From contig NZ_JOCB01000150.1 in NCBI RefSeq assembly GCF_000718775.1, positions 1-12,789 on the forward strand: DNA of 12,789 bases, read 5' to 3'. This document shows positions 1 through 8,157 of this stretch, piece by piece. The position numbers were made by a program, and so were the translations under genes. Source of the DNA: Streptomyces sp. NRRL S-31 (GTDB lineage Bacteria > Actinomycetota > Actinomycetes > Streptomycetales > Streptomycetaceae). Below the pieces are notes generated by a model. That model ran no database searches. It was not told where the DNA came from and saw nothing but the letters and a program-made list of their open reading frames with translations. Every line of letters starts with the position of its first letter. Position 1 is the stretch's first letter.

Positions 1-103
1 CCCGTCCCCCACCCCGGCCGATCCCTCACCGGCCGACTCCCCGACCCCGGCGCAGCCCCCGACGGCCACCGGCGAACCGAGCCCGTCGGGCAGCCAGGAG
101 TGA
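1..103 (+). CDS. C-terminal end of an unidentified protein (partial)
   Basis: An open frame runs from the left edge (first full codon at 2) to a TGA at 101-103. The 33 visible residues are a low-complexity tail of Pro, Ser, Thr and Ala ending GEPSPSGSQE. Such tails are common at the ends of streptomycete secreted, membrane-anchored or regulatory proteins, but they do not identify a family. The gene points right and converges on the cysteine-rich gene at 310-1158, with a strong hairpin between them. The frame is supported by Streptomyces-like third-position G/C use and by the hairpin after the stop. The product is not recognisable from this fragment. Confidence 0.6.
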   Translation, partial: PSPTPADPSPADSPTPAQPPTATGEPSPSGSQE

Positions 104-162
104 TCCCGGACCGGCGGGACGGCACGGCACGCGGACGCCGGACGGCACGGGAGAAACGACGG

Positions 163-194
163 CCCGCCCCGGGCCGGTGACGGGCCGGGGCGGG
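163..194. terminator. Hairpin between convergent genes, probable bidirectional terminator
   Basis: CCCGCCCCGG (163-172) pairs perfectly with CCGGGGCGGG (185-194). Inside, after one G-G mismatch, CCG (174-176) pairs with CGG (181-183) around a GTGA tetraloop of the GNRA class. It lies between a rightward gene ending at 103 and a leftward gene ending at 310. There is no T-tract, which is usual for Streptomyces terminators. Apart from this hairpin I see no gene in the roughly 200-bp gap. Confidence 0.55.
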
Positions 195-309
195 AGTGGT
201 GACGGCACGGCCCGATGGCGGGCGGACGGGGGCGACGGCGCGGCTCGGCGGCGGCGGAGCGGGTGCGCCGGGGGCGCCGGGGGCGCGGAAGAGAGCGCGG
301 GCGGCCGGG

Positions 310-1158
310 TTACGGCGCGGGGTCGGCCGGGTGGGGCGCCACCAGCGGGAGTCGCGAGGCCAGCCGCTGTTCGCACAGTTCGACCAGACGCTCGTAGCCG
401 GCCTTGCCCATCAGTTCCGTCAGCTCGGCCCGGTAGGAGACGTACACCGGATCGCCGGCCCCGTGCGCCGAGGTCGCCGAGGTGCACCACCAGTGCAGGT
501 CATGGCCGCCCGGACCCCAGCCCCTCCGGTCGTACTCGCCGATGGAGACCTGGAGCACGCGCGTGTCGTCCGGCCGGTCGATCCAGTCGTACGTCCGCCG
601 GATCGGCAGCTGCCAGCACACGTCCGGCTTGGTCTCCAGCGGCTCCCGGCCCTCCTTCAGCGCCAGGATGTGCAGCGAGCAGCCCGCGCCGCCGGCGAAG
701 CCCGGCCGGTTCTGGAAGATGCACGACCCCTGGAAGGGCCGCGTCTGCCGGGAGCCCTCCTCGTCCTCGGAGACCCAGCCGTTCCGGGTGCCCTCGGCGT
801 GGTGCTGCCAGATCTCCGGGGTGAGCCGGGCCACATGGGAGGCGACCCGCTTCTCGTCGTCCTCGTCGGAGAAGTGGGCGCCCAGCGAGCAGCACCCGTC
901 GTCCGCGCGGCCCGCCTGGATGCCCTGGCAGCCGCTGCCGAAGATGCAGTTCCAGCGAGAGGTCAGCCAGGTCAGGTCACAGCGGAAGACCTGCTCCTCG
1001 TCCGCCGGGTCCGGGAACTCCACCCAGGCGCGGGCGAAGTCGAGCCCCTTCTCGTCGCTCACCTTCGCCTCCGTCGAGGGCGTGGCGGCCTTGCGGCCTC
1101 TGCCCGCCTTGTCTGCCTTGTCCGGCTTCTCAGCCTTCGCCTTCTTCGTCTTTGGCAC
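310..1158 (-). CDS. Conserved cysteine-rich protein of unknown function
   Basis: A 282-residue protein with a GTG start at 1158-1156. Residues 1-25 are Lys-rich and probably disordered ([20 protein letters not shown]). The rest is a soluble domain with ten cysteines: C60, C71, C77, the pair C89-C90, C146, C160, C181, C225 and C262. The cluster C-x5-C-x11-CC within a Trp-rich context ([12 protein letters not shown]) suggests a metal or Fe-S site. It recalls the cysteine clusters of YkgJ/DUF3109-type proteins, but I cannot confirm membership. There is no signal peptide or membrane segment. It is transcribed divergently from ppx with only 71 bp between the two start codons, so the pair may share control. 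No SD precedes the GTG, but TACCCT lies 6 nt upstream, which suggests a leaderless mRNA. The coding call is secure and the function unknown. Confidence 0.9.
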   Translation of the reverse strand: MPKTKKAKAEKPDKADKAGRGRKAATPSTEAKVSDEKGLDFARAWVEFPDPADEEQVFRCDLTWLTSRWNCIFGSGCQGIQAGRADDGCCSLGAHFSDEDDEKRVASHVARLTPEIWQHHAEGTRNGWVSEDEEGSRQTRPFQGSCIFQNRPGFAGGAGCSLHILALKEGREPLETKPDVCWQLPIRRTYDWIDRPDDTRVLQVSIGEYDRRGWGPGGHDLHWWCTSATSAHGAGDPVYVSYRAELTELMGKAGYERLVELCEQRLASRLPLVAPHPADPAP

Positions 1159-1164
1159 CTGTCC

Positions 1165-1170
1165 AGGGTA
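1165..1170 (-). promoter_or_regulatory. Candidate -10 box, leaderless transcript of the Cys-rich gene
   Basis: On the minus strand TACCCT (TANNNT) ends 6 nt before the GTG start at 1158, placing the transcription start at or next to the start codon. I see no good -35 hexamer and no Shine-Dalgarno sequence. Confidence 0.45.
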
Positions 1171-1216
1171 AGTGGCCGGGGCCCGCGGGAGGGACCGAGG
1201 ACGGAGGTTCTGGCAG

Positions 1217-1222
1217 TAGCGT
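1217..1222 (+). promoter_or_regulatory. Candidate -10 box, leaderless ppx transcript
   Basis: TAGCGT (TANNNT) is followed by 7 nt (tccgtgt) and then ATG at 1230. There is no purine-rich SD in those 7 nt. This spacing would put the transcription start on the A of ATG, the usual actinobacterial leaderless geometry. The -35 region is weak. Confidence 0.5.
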
Positions 1223-1229
1223 TCCGTGT

Positions 1230-2162
1230 ATGAGACTCGGTGTCCTGGACGTGGGTTCGAACACGGTGCATCTGCTGGTGGTGGACGCCCACCCCGGCGC
1301 CCGCCCGCTGCCCGCGCATTCGCACAAGGCCGAACTTCGGCTCGCCCAGCTCCTCGACGGCAGCGGTGCCATCGGCGACGACGGCATGGACAAGCTGGTC
1401 GCCGTCGTACGGGACGCGCTCCAGGCCGCCGAGGACAAGGGCGTCGAGGACCTGCTGCCGTTCGCGACCTCCGCCGTCCGCGAGGCCGCCAACGCCGACG
1501 ACGTCCTCGCGCGGGTGGCCGCCGAGACCGGCGTACGGCTCCAGGTCCTCTCCGGCGCCGAGGAGGCCCGGCTCACCTTCCTCGCCGTGCGCCGCTGGTT
1601 CGGCTGGTCCGCCGGCAGGCTGCTGGTCCTCGACATCGGCGGCGGCTCCCTGGAGATCGCCTACGGCATGGACGAGGAGCCGGACACGGCCGTCTCCCTC
1701 CCGCTCGGCGCCGGCCGGCTCACCGCCGGCTGGCTGCCCGGCGACCCGCCCGCCCCGGACGACGTCCGAGCCCTGCGCCGGCACGTGCGCACCGAGATAG
1801 CCCGCACGGTCGGCGAGTTCGCCCGCTTCGGCGCCCCCGACCACGTGGTCGCCACCTCCAAGACCTTCAAGCAGCTCGCCCGGATCGCCGGTGCCGCCCG
1901 CAGCGCCGACGGCCTCTACGTCCAGCGTGAACTCAAGCGCGAGTCCCTGGAGGCGTGGGTGCCGCGCCTGGCCGGCATGACCGCGGAGCAGCGCGCCGAA
2001 CTCCCCGGAGTCTCCGACGGCAGGGCCAACCAGCTCCTCGCCGGCGCCCTGGTCGCCGAGGGCGCGATGGACCTGCTCGGCGTGGAGAGCCTGGAGATCT
2101 GCCCGTGGGCCCTGCGGGAGGGCGTGATCCTGCGGCGCCTCGACCACATGGGTTCCGACTAG
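1230..2162 (+). CDS. ppx: Ppx/GppA family exopolyphosphatase (short, actinobacterial type)
   Basis: A 310-residue ASKHA-fold phosphatase, expected to release phosphate from polyphosphate and possibly to hydrolyse pppGpp to ppGpp in the cytoplasm. Visible motifs are the first phosphate-binding loop [11 protein letters not shown] (7-17), FATSAVREA (78-86), the SGAEEARL segment with the likely catalytic E111, the second phosphate loop LDIGGGSLE (134-142) and the C-terminal [11 protein letters not shown]. It lacks the C-terminal HD-like extension of the roughly 500-residue E. coli enzyme, as do the short mycobacterial Ppx proteins. I chose ATG 1230 over an upstream in-frame start at 1152 because homologous N-termini begin [12 protein letters not shown], and because a -10 box sits 7 nt before it. 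A TIM-barrel isomerase follows, as in the mycobacterial ppx1 neighbourhood. Polyphosphatase versus pppGpp preference cannot be decided here. Confidence 0.93.
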   Translation: MRLGVLDVGSNTVHLLVVDAHPGARPLPAHSHKAELRLAQLLDGSGAIGDDGMDKLVAVVRDALQAAEDKGVEDLLPFATSAVREAANADDVLARVAAETGVRLQVLSGAEEARLTFLAVRRWFGWSAGRLLVLDIGGGSLEIAYGMDEEPDTAVSLPLGAGRLTAGWLPGDPPAPDDVRALRRHVRTEIARTVGEFARFGAPDHVVATSKTFKQLARIAGAARSADGLYVQRELKRESLEAWVPRLAGMTAEQRAELPGVSDGRANQLLAGALVAEGAMDLLGVESLEICPWALREGVILRRLDHMGSD

Positions 2163-2459
2163 CGGGTTCCGGCGGGCTTTCCGGGCGGGGGCGTGCCGGG
2201 CCGGCACACCGGTTCCGGCCGGCGTGCCGGGCGGGCGCGGCGCCGGGAGGCTCCGGGAAACGGGGTGCGGCCGGCGTTCCCGGGAGGCGTGGTGCCCGTC
2301 GGCGGACGGTCCCGGCGCACGGCTTCCCGAGAGGCACGCCGCCGTACCGGCGGACGGCTCCGCGGCGGGTGCGCGGGCGGGTGCGCGCCGCCCCGCCCGC
2401 CCGAATGGCAAACCTCACAACGGCGAACGGGCACCCGACACCGGTACCGGCCGACGCCG
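2163..2459. other. GC-rich intergenic spacer of about 300 bp
   Basis: Between the ppx stop and the isomerase promoter the sequence is very GC-rich, with many short CCGG/CGGC repeats. GGCGGACGG occurs twice (about 2299 and 2350). The best structure is the hairpin at 2201-2230. Open frames across it have no recognisable product and lack a supported start, so I call no gene. The last 60 bp drop in G+C (around aatggcaaacctcacaacgg), as expected near a promoter. Confidence 0.6.
2201..2230 (+). terminator. Hairpin 38 bp after ppx, probable terminator
   Basis: CCGGCACACCGG (2201-2212) pairs with CCGGCGTGCCGG (2219-2230) over 12 positions with one A-C mismatch. The loop is 6 nt (ttccgg). It follows the ppx stop closely and precedes a separate promoter for the next gene. 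There is no T-tract. Confidence 0.5.
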
Positions 2460-2465
2460 TATGGT
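2460..2465 (+). promoter_or_regulatory. Candidate -10 box, leaderless isomerase transcript
   Basis: TATGGT is followed by gacggac (7 nt) and then the GTG at 2473. CCGACA at 2435-2440 could be a -35 element, though the 19-nt spacer is long. If this is the -10 box, the in-frame ATG at 2461 lies inside the promoter and cannot be the start, which decides in favour of GTG 2473. Confidence 0.5.
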
Positions 2466-2472
2466 GACGGAC

Positions 2473-3285
2473 GTGGCTGAACCAACTGACGTGCGCATCG
2501 CGCTGTCGACCGCCTCCGTCTACCCGGAGTCGACGGCGACGGCCTTCGAGATCGCCGCGCGCCTCGGTTACGACGGCGTCGAGGTCATGGTGTGGACCGA
2601 CCCCGTCAGCCAGGACATCGAGGCGCTGCGCCGCCTGTCGGACTACCACGGCATCCCGATCCTCGCCGTGCACGCCCCCTGTCTGCTGATCACCCAGCGG
2701 GTCTGGTCCACCGACCCCTGGACCAAGCTCCGCCGGGCCCGGGCGGCGGCGGAGAAGCTGGGCGCCTCCACCGTCGTCGTCCACCCGCCGTTCCGCTGGC
2801 AGCGGCAGTACGCCCGGGACTTCGTCGACGGGATCTGGCGGATGGCGGACGAGACGGACGTGCGGTTCGCCGTCGAGAACATGTACCCCTGGCGCTACCG
2901 CGACCGCGAGATGCTCGCCTACGCCCCCGACTGGGACGTCACGAACGACGACTACCGGCACTTCACCATCGACCTCAGCCACACGGCGACGGCCCGCACC
3001 GACGCCCTGGGGATGGTCGACCGCATGGCGGACCGGCTGGGGCACGTCCACCTCGCCGACGGCCGGGGCTCGGCCAAGGACGAGCACCTGGTGCCCGGCC
3101 GCGGCACCCAGCCCTGTGCCGAGCTGCTGGAGCGCCTGGCGCGCACCGGCTTCGACGGCCATGTGGTGATCGAGGTCAACACCCGGCGGGCGATGTCCGG
3201 CGCCGAGCGCGAGGCCGACCTCGCCGAGGCCCTGGCGTTCACCCGCGAGCACCTGGCCGCGGCGGTGCGGGTACCCCGGCGATGA
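2473..3285 (+). CDS. Sugar phosphate isomerase/epimerase-like TIM barrel (AP endonuclease 2 fold)
   Basis: A 270-residue protein of the xylose isomerase-like / AP-endonuclease family 2 TIM-barrel superfamily. Metal-site residues fall in the expected strand ends: E37 (GVEVMV), H67 (AVHAP), H104 (VVHPP), E135 (AVEN), D167/H170 (IDLSHT), H191/H193 (HVHLAD), the [10 protein letters not shown] loop (202-211) and E234 (VIEV). Such proteins isomerise or epimerise sugars or polyols with a divalent metal, and the substrate cannot be read from the sequence. The start is GTG 2473 rather than ATG 2461, because no SD precedes either and a -10 box fits the GTG. Its stop overlaps the TetR start (ATGA), so the two are translationally coupled. 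A comparable barrel gene lies near ppx1 and proC in mycobacteria (Rv0498), which suggests a conserved but unexplained link. Confidence 0.85.
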   Translation: MAEPTDVRIALSTASVYPESTATAFEIAARLGYDGVEVMVWTDPVSQDIEALRRLSDYHGIPILAVHAPCLLITQRVWSTDPWTKLRRARAAAEKLGASTVVVHPPFRWQRQYARDFVDGIWRMADETDVRFAVENMYPWRYRDREMLAYAPDWDVTNDDYRHFTIDLSHTATARTDALGMVDRMADRLGHVHLADGRGSAKDEHLVPGRGTQPCAELLERLARTGFDGHVVIEVNTRRAMSGAEREADLAEALAFTREHLAAAVRVPRR

Positions 3286-3905
3286 CGGCCCGGCCCGCCC
3301 CCCGCCGCCGCGGCCGGCCGCCGGGCGGCGAGTCCGCCGGCACCCGCGACCGCATCCTCGCCGCCGCCCGCGAGGAGTTCTCCGCGCGCGGGTACGAGAG
3401 GACGTCCGTGCGCGGCGTCGCCAAGGCCGCCGGCGTGGACCCCGCGCTCGTCCACCACTACTTCGGCACCAAGGAGCAGGTCTTCGAGGCGGCCGTCGAG
3501 GTCGCCTTCGCCCCCGCCCTGGCCGTGCCGGACGCGGTGGCCGAGGGCCCGGCGGACGGGGTGGGGGAGCGGCTGACCCGGTCCGTCCTCGGCGTCTGGG
3601 AGAACCCCGCGACCCGTACCCCGCTGCTCGCCATCCTCCGGTCGGCCGTGAACAACGAGACCGCCGCCGCCGTCTTCCGTCGGCTCGTCGCCGCCCAGCT
3701 GCTGCGCCGCGTCGCCGCCCGGGTGGAACTGCCGGAGGTGGAGCCGCCGGAGGCGGAGCTGCGCGCCGAGCTGGCGGCCGCGCAGATCGTGGGCACGGCG
3801 ATGATGCGGTACGTGATCAAGCTGGAGCCGCTGGCCTCGGCGGACCTGGAGCAGATCATCGCGCGGGTGGCGCCGGTGGTGCAGGCCCATCTGACGCAGC
3901 CCTGA
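3282..3905 (+). CDS. TetR/AcrR-family transcriptional regulator
   Basis: A 207-residue regulator. The basic N-terminus contains RRRGRPPGG (8-16). The TetR DNA-binding domain follows: helix 1 [22 protein letters not shown] (21-42), then the helix-turn-helix [20 protein letters not shown] (43-62) with the typical [11 protein letters not shown] end. Residues from about 80 on form a helical ligand and dimerisation domain with no recognisable ligand signature. The start ATG at 3282-3284 overlaps the isomerase stop at 3283-3285, so it is co-transcribed and coupled with that gene. It therefore probably responds to a small molecule connected with the isomerase or with downstream ilvD. A near-palindrome in the ilvD promoter (3982-3997) is a plausible operator. 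The family call is firm; the target is inferred. Confidence 0.93.
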   Translation: MTARPAPRRRGRPPGGESAGTRDRILAAAREEFSARGYERTSVRGVAKAAGVDPALVHHYFGTKEQVFEAAVEVAFAPALAVPDAVAEGPADGVGERLTRSVLGVWENPATRTPLLAILRSAVNNETAAAVFRRLVAAQLLRRVAARVELPEVEPPEAELRAELAAAQIVGTAMMRYVIKLEPLASADLEQIIARVAPVVQAHLTQP

Positions 3906-3981
3906 CGGCGTCACGAGCGCCACCGCGTGAAACGGACGTCCCGCATTCCGGACAGTCGTGTCCAGTCCTTGGAGCGGCGGC

Positions 3982-3997
3982 GTACGCTCGACCGTAC
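3982..3997. promoter_or_regulatory. 16-bp near-palindrome in the ilvD promoter region, candidate operator
   Basis: GTACGCTCGACCGTAC has perfect 5-bp outer arms (GTACG/CGTAC) and a TCGA centre; 14 of 16 positions are self-complementary. It overlaps both -10-like hexamers ahead of ilvD: TACGCT (3983-3988) and TACAGT (3995-4000). Its length and position suit a TetR-type repressor, whose gene ends 77 bp upstream. No protein-DNA evidence is available from sequence alone. Confidence 0.4.
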
Positions 3998-4000
3998 AGT
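3995..4000 (+). promoter_or_regulatory. Candidate -10 box for ilvD
   Basis: TACAGT fits TANNNT and would start transcription near 4007, giving a leader of about 35 nt that includes the ilvD ribosome binding site GAAGGAG (4026-4032). The -35 is poor; TTGGAG at 3969-3974 is 20 nt away. Confidence 0.35.
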
Positions 4001-4041
4001 CAGAACTCTCTGGCAGAAGGATTGCGAAGGAGCGAGCGGCG

Positions 4042-5895
4042 ATGCCCGAGCTGAGGTCCCGCACAGTCACCCACGGTCGCAACATGGCGGGCGCCCGCGC
4101 CCTTATGCGCGCCTCCGGTGTACCCGGTGCGGACATCGGCCGGAAGCCGATCATCGCCGTCGCCAACTCCTTCACCGAGTTCGTGCCGGGCCACACCCAC
4201 CTCCAGCCGGTCGGCCGGATCGTCAGCGAGGCGATCAGGGAGGCCGGCGGCATCCCGCGCGAGTTCAACACGATCGCGGTCGACGACGGCATCGCCATGG
4301 GCCACGGCGGCATGCTGTACTCCCTGCCCTCCCGCGACCTGATCGCGGACTCGGTCGAGTACATGGTCGAGGCCCACTGCGCCGACGCCCTGATCTGCAT
4401 CTCCAACTGCGACAAGATCACCCCGGGCATGCTGATGGCGGCCCTGCGCCTGAACATCCCGACGGTGTTCGTCTCCGGCGGCCCCATGGAGTCCGGCCGC
4501 GCCACCCTGGTCGACGGCACGGTCCGCACGCTCGACCTGGTCGACGCGATCTCCGACGCCGTCAACGACAAGATCTCCGACGAGGACATCCTCCGCATCG
4601 AGGAGAACGCCTGCCCGACCTGCGGCAGCTGTTCCGGCATGTTCACCGCCAACTCGATGAACTGCCTGACCGAGGCCATCGGTCTGTCCCTGCCCGGCAA
4701 CGGCTCGGTCCTCGCCACCCACACCGCGCGCCGCGCCCTGTACGAGGACGCGGCCCGCACGGTCATGGACATCACCCGCCGCTACTACGAGCAGGACGAC
4801 GACACCGTCCTGCCCCGCAACGTCGCCACCTTCCAGGCCTTCGAGAACGCCATGGCCCTGGACATCGCGATGGGCGGCTCCACCAACACGATCCTGCACC
4901 TGCTGGCCGCGGCCCAGGAGGCGGGCGTCCCGTTCGGCCTGGACGAGATCGACGCCGTCTCGCGCCGCGTGCCCTGCCTGGCCAAGGTCGCCCCGAACGT
5001 CGCCAAGAACCGCACGTACTACATGGAGGACGTGCACCGCGCCGGCGGTATCCCGGCGCTGCTGGGCGAGCTGCACCGCGCGGGCCTGCTGAACGAGGAC
5101 GTCCACGCCGTGCACAGCCCGTCGCTGGCCGACTGGCTGAAGACCTGGGACGTCCGCGGCGGCTCCCCCTCCCCCGAGGCCGTGGAACTGTGGCACGCGG
5201 CGCCCGGGTGCGTGCGGTCGGCGGAGGCGTTCTCCCAGTCCGAGCGCTGGGAGGCGCTGGACGACGACGCCGAGAACGGCTGCATCCGCTCGGCGGAGCA
5301 CGCGTACTCCCAGGACGGCGGCCTGGCGGTGCTGCGGGGCAACCTCGCCGTCGACGGCTGCGTGGTGAAGACCGCGGGCGTCGACGAGTCGATCTGGACC
5401 TTCGAGGGCCCGGCGGTGGTCTGCGAGTCCCAGGAGGAGGCCGTCCAGCGCATCCTCACCCAGGAGGTCAAGGACGGCGACGTCGTCGTCATCCGCTACG
5501 AGGGCCCCAAGGGCGGCCCCGGCATGCAGGAGATGCTGTACCCGACCTCGTACCTGAAGGGCCGCGGCCTCGGCAAGAGCTGTGCCCTGATCACCGACGG
5601 CCGCTTCTCCGGCGGCACCTCGGGCCTGTCGATCGGCCACGCCTCCCCGGAGGCGGCCTCCGGCGGCACGATCGCCCTGGTCCAGGACGGTGACCGCATC
5701 CGCATCGACATCCCCGGCCGCTCCATCGAGCTGCTGGTCGACGAGGCGGAGCTGGCCCGCCGCGAACAGGCCCTGAACGGCGTCTACGCCCCGGCGAACC
5801 GCGACCGCAAGGTCTCCGCCGCCCTCCGCGCCTACGCGGCGATGGCCACGAGCGCGGACAAGGGCGCGGTGCGGGACGTGTCCCGCCTGGGCTGA
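4042..5895 (+). CDS. ilvD: Dihydroxy-acid dehydratase
   Basis: A 617-residue dehydratase, the length of the E. coli-type enzyme. It converts 2,3-dihydroxy-isovalerate and 2,3-dihydroxy-3-methylvalerate to the 2-keto acids, the third common step of valine, leucine and isoleucine synthesis. Landmarks are [13 protein letters not shown] (42-54), [14 protein letters not shown] (81-94), [10 protein letters not shown] (121-130) with an Fe-S ligand cysteine (C123) and the Mg-associated D124-K125, [15 protein letters not shown] (191-205) with a further ligand cysteine, and [10 protein letters not shown] (519-528) near the C-terminus. Start ATG 4042 is preceded by GAAGGAG with a 9-nt gap; the in-frame ATG-less extension upstream crosses the promoter. 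It stands alone, upstream of a convergent kinase gene, with its own promoter and terminator. Nothing is missing or truncated. Confidence 0.97.
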   Translation: MPELRSRTVTHGRNMAGARALMRASGVPGADIGRKPIIAVANSFTEFVPGHTHLQPVGRIVSEAIREAGGIPREFNTIAVDDGIAMGHGGMLYSLPSRDLIADSVEYMVEAHCADALICISNCDKITPGMLMAALRLNIPTVFVSGGPMESGRATLVDGTVRTLDLVDAISDAVNDKISDEDILRIEENACPTCGSCSGMFTANSMNCLTEAIGLSLPGNGSVLATHTARRALYEDAARTVMDITRRYYEQDDDTVLPRNVATFQAFENAMALDIAMGGSTNTILHLLAAAQEAGVPFGLDEIDAVSRRVPCLAKVAPNVAKNRTYYMEDVHRAGGIPALLGELHRAGLLNEDVHAVHSPSLADWLKTWDVRGGSPSPEAVELWHAAPGCVRSAEAFSQSERWEALDDDAENGCIRSAEHAYSQDGGLAVLRGNLAVDGCVVKTAGVDESIWTFEGPAVVCESQEEAVQRILTQEVKDGDVVVIRYEGPKGGPGMQEMLYPTSYLKGRGLGKSCALITDGRFSGGTSGLSIGHASPEAASGGTIALVQDGDRIRIDIPGRSIELLVDEAELARREQALNGVYAPANRDRKVSAALRAYAAMATSADKGAVRDVSRLG

Positions 5896-5926
5896 CCGCC
5901 CGCCCCGCGCGGACGGTCCGGCCCCG

Positions 5927-5956
5927 GGGCCGCCCCCCCCTTTCGGAGGGCGGCCC
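5927..5956. terminator. Terminator hairpin between ilvD and the convergent kinase gene
   Basis: GGGCCGCCC (5927-5935) pairs perfectly with GGGCGGCCC (5948-5956), with a 12-nt loop (cccccTTTCGGA). It lies 31 bp after the ilvD stop and 43 bp beyond the kinase stop on the other strand. It is therefore suited to act in both directions. Confidence 0.7.
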
Positions 5957-5972
5957 TTCGCCGTGTCCTCTG

Positions 5973-6006
5973 CCGTGCGCGTCACCAGTCCGCGCGCGTC
6001 ACCAGT
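5973..6006. repeat. 17-bp tandem duplication across the kinase stop codon
   Basis: 5973-5989 and 5990-6006 are adjacent copies of CCGYGCGCGTCACCAGT, matching at 16 of 17 positions. On the minus strand each copy carries ACTGGTGA, so the kinase stop (TGA at 6001-5999) is repeated 17 nt downstream in another frame. Confidence 0.85.
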
Positions 6007-8116
6007 GCGTCGGCGAGCCGCCGTCCACGGCGAAGACGGTGCCGTCCGGCGCGGTGGCGCAGATCCGGCCGCCGACGGGCACCGGGGCCGGCGGAACGCT
6101 CATGACCCGGTCCGAGTCGGCGCCCAGGCGCGCGGGCGTCTGCCCGACCAGGCGCCCCTCGCGGGCGTCGACGGCGAGCAGCCGCCCGTCGCCCGCGGTG
6201 AGGTACACCCGCTCGCCGAGCGCCACCGGCTGCGAACCACGGCTCACCGATGTCTCCAGGTGCCACAGGTGCCTGCCCGACGCCGTGTCCACGGCGTCCA
6301 GGGAGCCCCCGGCGGCCAGCACGTAGACGACGTTCCCGTGGACGGTGGCGTGCGCGCCGTCCAGTACGGCGGGCAGCGCCACCCGTCGGGTGACACCCGA
6401 GCCGGGGGTGTAGCGGACGATCTCCTCGGCGCCGTAGCCGCTGTCGACGGCCAGGAAGAACACCGAACCGTCCGCCCGCGCGAACGGCTTGAGCCAGCCC
6501 CGCAGCCGTACGTCCCACAGCACCCGGCCGGTGCCCGCGTCCACGGCGCTCACCCGGGTGCTCGACCCGTCGGCCGACGTCCGCGTCGCGTACGCGGTCC
6601 CGTCCCCCGCGCCCGGGAACGTGACGAACGACGGCGGTCCCCCGCCCGGCACCGTTCCCCGCCACCGGGTGGCGCCGGTCGCCCCGTCCACGCCGGTGAC
6701 CGTGCCGTCGGCAGCGGTGAGCAGGGCCGTACCGCCGGCGTACCGCACCGTCGTCCCCGTGGGCAGCCGCCGCCGCCACACCTCCTCGCCCGTGGCCGGA
6801 TCGAGCCCCGCCAGACGCGAGCCGCCGTCCGTGTACGGCTGCACCAGGCCGCCCGCGACGACCGGCGGCCCGCTCGTGGTCCGGGTGCCGACCGACCGCC
6901 GCCACAGCAGCCCGCCGTCGGTCGGGTCCAGCGCGAAGACGGCGCCCGGCCGCGCGCACAGCACCTTCCCCGCGCCGTACGCGCACTGCGGCATGCCCCG
7001 GCCGCCGGCCGCCGGCCGGGCCGTCCAGCCGCTGGAGGCCGCCGTCAGGGTCGGCGCGCCCTCCTCCTTCGGCGCGGGGCCGCCCCCGTCGAACAGCCCC
7101 GTCAGCCCCGCGACGGCGAGCGCGCCGGTCAGCGCCAGCCCGAGGGCTCCGGCCCCCAGCACCGCCCGTCTGCGGCCCGCACGCCGCACCGGCCGCCGTC
7201 CGGCCGGCTCCGGCCGGCCGTGCGCCGCGGGCGCGGGCCCGTCCGGGCTCGTCCGCTGCGCCGGTATGAACGCCTGCGTGTCGTACGAGGCCGCCACCGA
7301 CCGCAGTTCCCGCATCAGCTCGTCCGGCGTGGGCCGGTCCGCGGGCTCCTTGGCGAGGCACCGCCGCACCAGCGGGGCGAGACCGTCCGGTACGCCGGTC
7401 AGCTCGGGCTCGTCGTGGACGACCTGGTAGGCGACGACGTACGGACTGTCGGAGTCGAACGGTCCGCGTCCGGTCGCCGCGTGCACCATGACCGACCCGA
7501 GCGCGAAGACGTCGGCCGCGGGCCCCACCTCACGGGGCCGCCGGAACTGCTCAGGCGCCATGAACGGCGGAGTGCCGATCAACTTCCCCGTCTCGGTGCG
7601 CAGTTCACTGTCCTTCGGCCGGGAGATGCCGAAGTCGATGACCTTCGGGCCGTCCTCGGCGAGCAGCACGTTGCTGGGTTTCAGATCCCGGTGCACCACA
7701 CCGACCCGGTGGATGTCGCGCAGCGCCTCGGCCAGTCCGGCCATCAGCCTGCGCAACTGCCCGGGAGTCATGGGCCCCTTCCGCTTCACCTGCTCGGAGA
7801 GGGTCGGACCGGGGATGAACAGCGTGGCCATCCAGGGCCGCTCGGCCTCCGGGTCGGCGTCCACGACGGACGCCGTGAAGGCACCGCTGACCCGGCGCGC
7901 GGCGGCCACCTCCTGCCGGAAACGACCCCTGAACTCCGGGTCCCGGGCGAACTCGGCGTGTACGACCTTCACCGCGAGCTTCATCCCCGAGGTGCTCCGG
8001 GCGAGGTGGACGACCCCCATGCCACCGGACCCCAGACAGGACTCCAGGCGGTAGTGACCGGCGTACTGCGGAAGTTCCGCTTCCGCATCCGTTCCAGTGT
8101 TGCGCTGTGGCGCCAT
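5999..8116 (-). CDS. Transmembrane Ser/Thr protein kinase with C-terminal PQQ-like beta-propeller
   Basis: A 705-residue Hanks-type kinase. Kinase landmarks are the Gly loop GSGGMG (29-34), ATP lysine K50, helix-C E69, catalytic HRDLKPSN (142-149, D144), DFG (161-163) and APEQ (187-190), all intact. A Pro/Arg-rich linker (about 285-317) leads to one membrane helix (about 318-341) with arginines on its inner side. The outer domain has seven repeats of the form AVDxxTGxxxW (for example GLDPATGEEVWRR, AVDAGTGRVLWDV) plus a degenerate EEIVRYTPGSG, consistent with a seven- or eight-bladed PQQ/BamB-like propeller. It probably senses an envelope or extracellular signal and phosphorylates cytoplasmic targets. 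ATG 8116 is preferred because GGGGGTGG lies about 6 nt upstream and because kinase homology begins soon after; the open frame extends further without support. It is divergent from the SH3b gene. Confidence 0.93.
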   Translation of the reverse strand: MAPQRNTGTDAEAELPQYAGHYRLESCLGSGGMGVVHLARSTSGMKLAVKVVHAEFARDPEFRGRFRQEVAAARRVSGAFTASVVDADPEAERPWMATLFIPGPTLSEQVKRKGPMTPGQLRRLMAGLAEALRDIHRVGVVHRDLKPSNVLLAEDGPKVIDFGISRPKDSELRTETGKLIGTPPFMAPEQFRRPREVGPAADVFALGSVMVHAATGRGPFDSDSPYVVAYQVVHDEPELTGVPDGLAPLVRRCLAKEPADRPTPDELMRELRSVAASYDTQAFIPAQRTSPDGPAPAAHGRPEPAGRRPVRRAGRRRAVLGAGALGLALTGALAVAGLTGLFDGGGPAPKEEGAPTLTAASSGWTARPAAGGRGMPQCAYGAGKVLCARPGAVFALDPTDGGLLWRRSVGTRTTSGPPVVAGGLVQPYTDGGSRLAGLDPATGEEVWRRRLPTGTTVRYAGGTALLTAADGTVTGVDGATGATRWRGTVPGGGPPSFVTFPGAGDGTAYATRTSADGSSTRVSAVDAGTGRVLWDVRLRGWLKPFARADGSVFFLAVDSGYGAEEIVRYTPGSGVTRRVALPAVLDGAHATVHGNVVYVLAAGGSLDAVDTASGRHLWHLETSVSRGSQPVALGERVYLTAGDGRLLAVDAREGRLVGQTPARLGADSDRVMSVPPAPVPVGGRICATAPDGTVFAVDGGSPTHW

Positions 8117-8157
8117 GGACCACCCCCGTGATGTTCGTCCGCGCGCGCGACGCACGG

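Noticed and set aside
196..1233. Long plus-strand ORF opposite the cysteine-rich gene
   Set aside because: It is the antisense shadow of the 310-1158 gene, Arg/Ala/Pro-rich with no domain. The minus-strand frame has the coherent composition and motifs.
2163..2459. Small gene in the GC-rich spacer after ppx
   Set aside because: Open frames exist on both strands but none has an SD or -10-linked start, a stable composition or a recognisable product.
2224..2472. N-terminal extension of the isomerase from ATG 2224 or start at ATG 2461
   Set aside because: The extension is low-complexity Arg/Gly/Pro sequence with no family similarity. ATG 2461 lies within a likely -10 box, and GTG 2473 gives the expected N-terminus.
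4000..5985. Long minus-strand ORF antisense to ilvD (661 residues)
   Set aside because: This is a GC-driven shadow of ilvD. The ilvD motifs on the plus strand are unambiguous, and the antisense product is low-complexity Gly/Ala/Asp/Val.
5963..8131. Long plus-strand ORF antisense to the kinase (722 residues)
   Set aside because: It has no motif and an Arg/Pro-rich composition, and it lies opposite a kinase with all catalytic residues intact.
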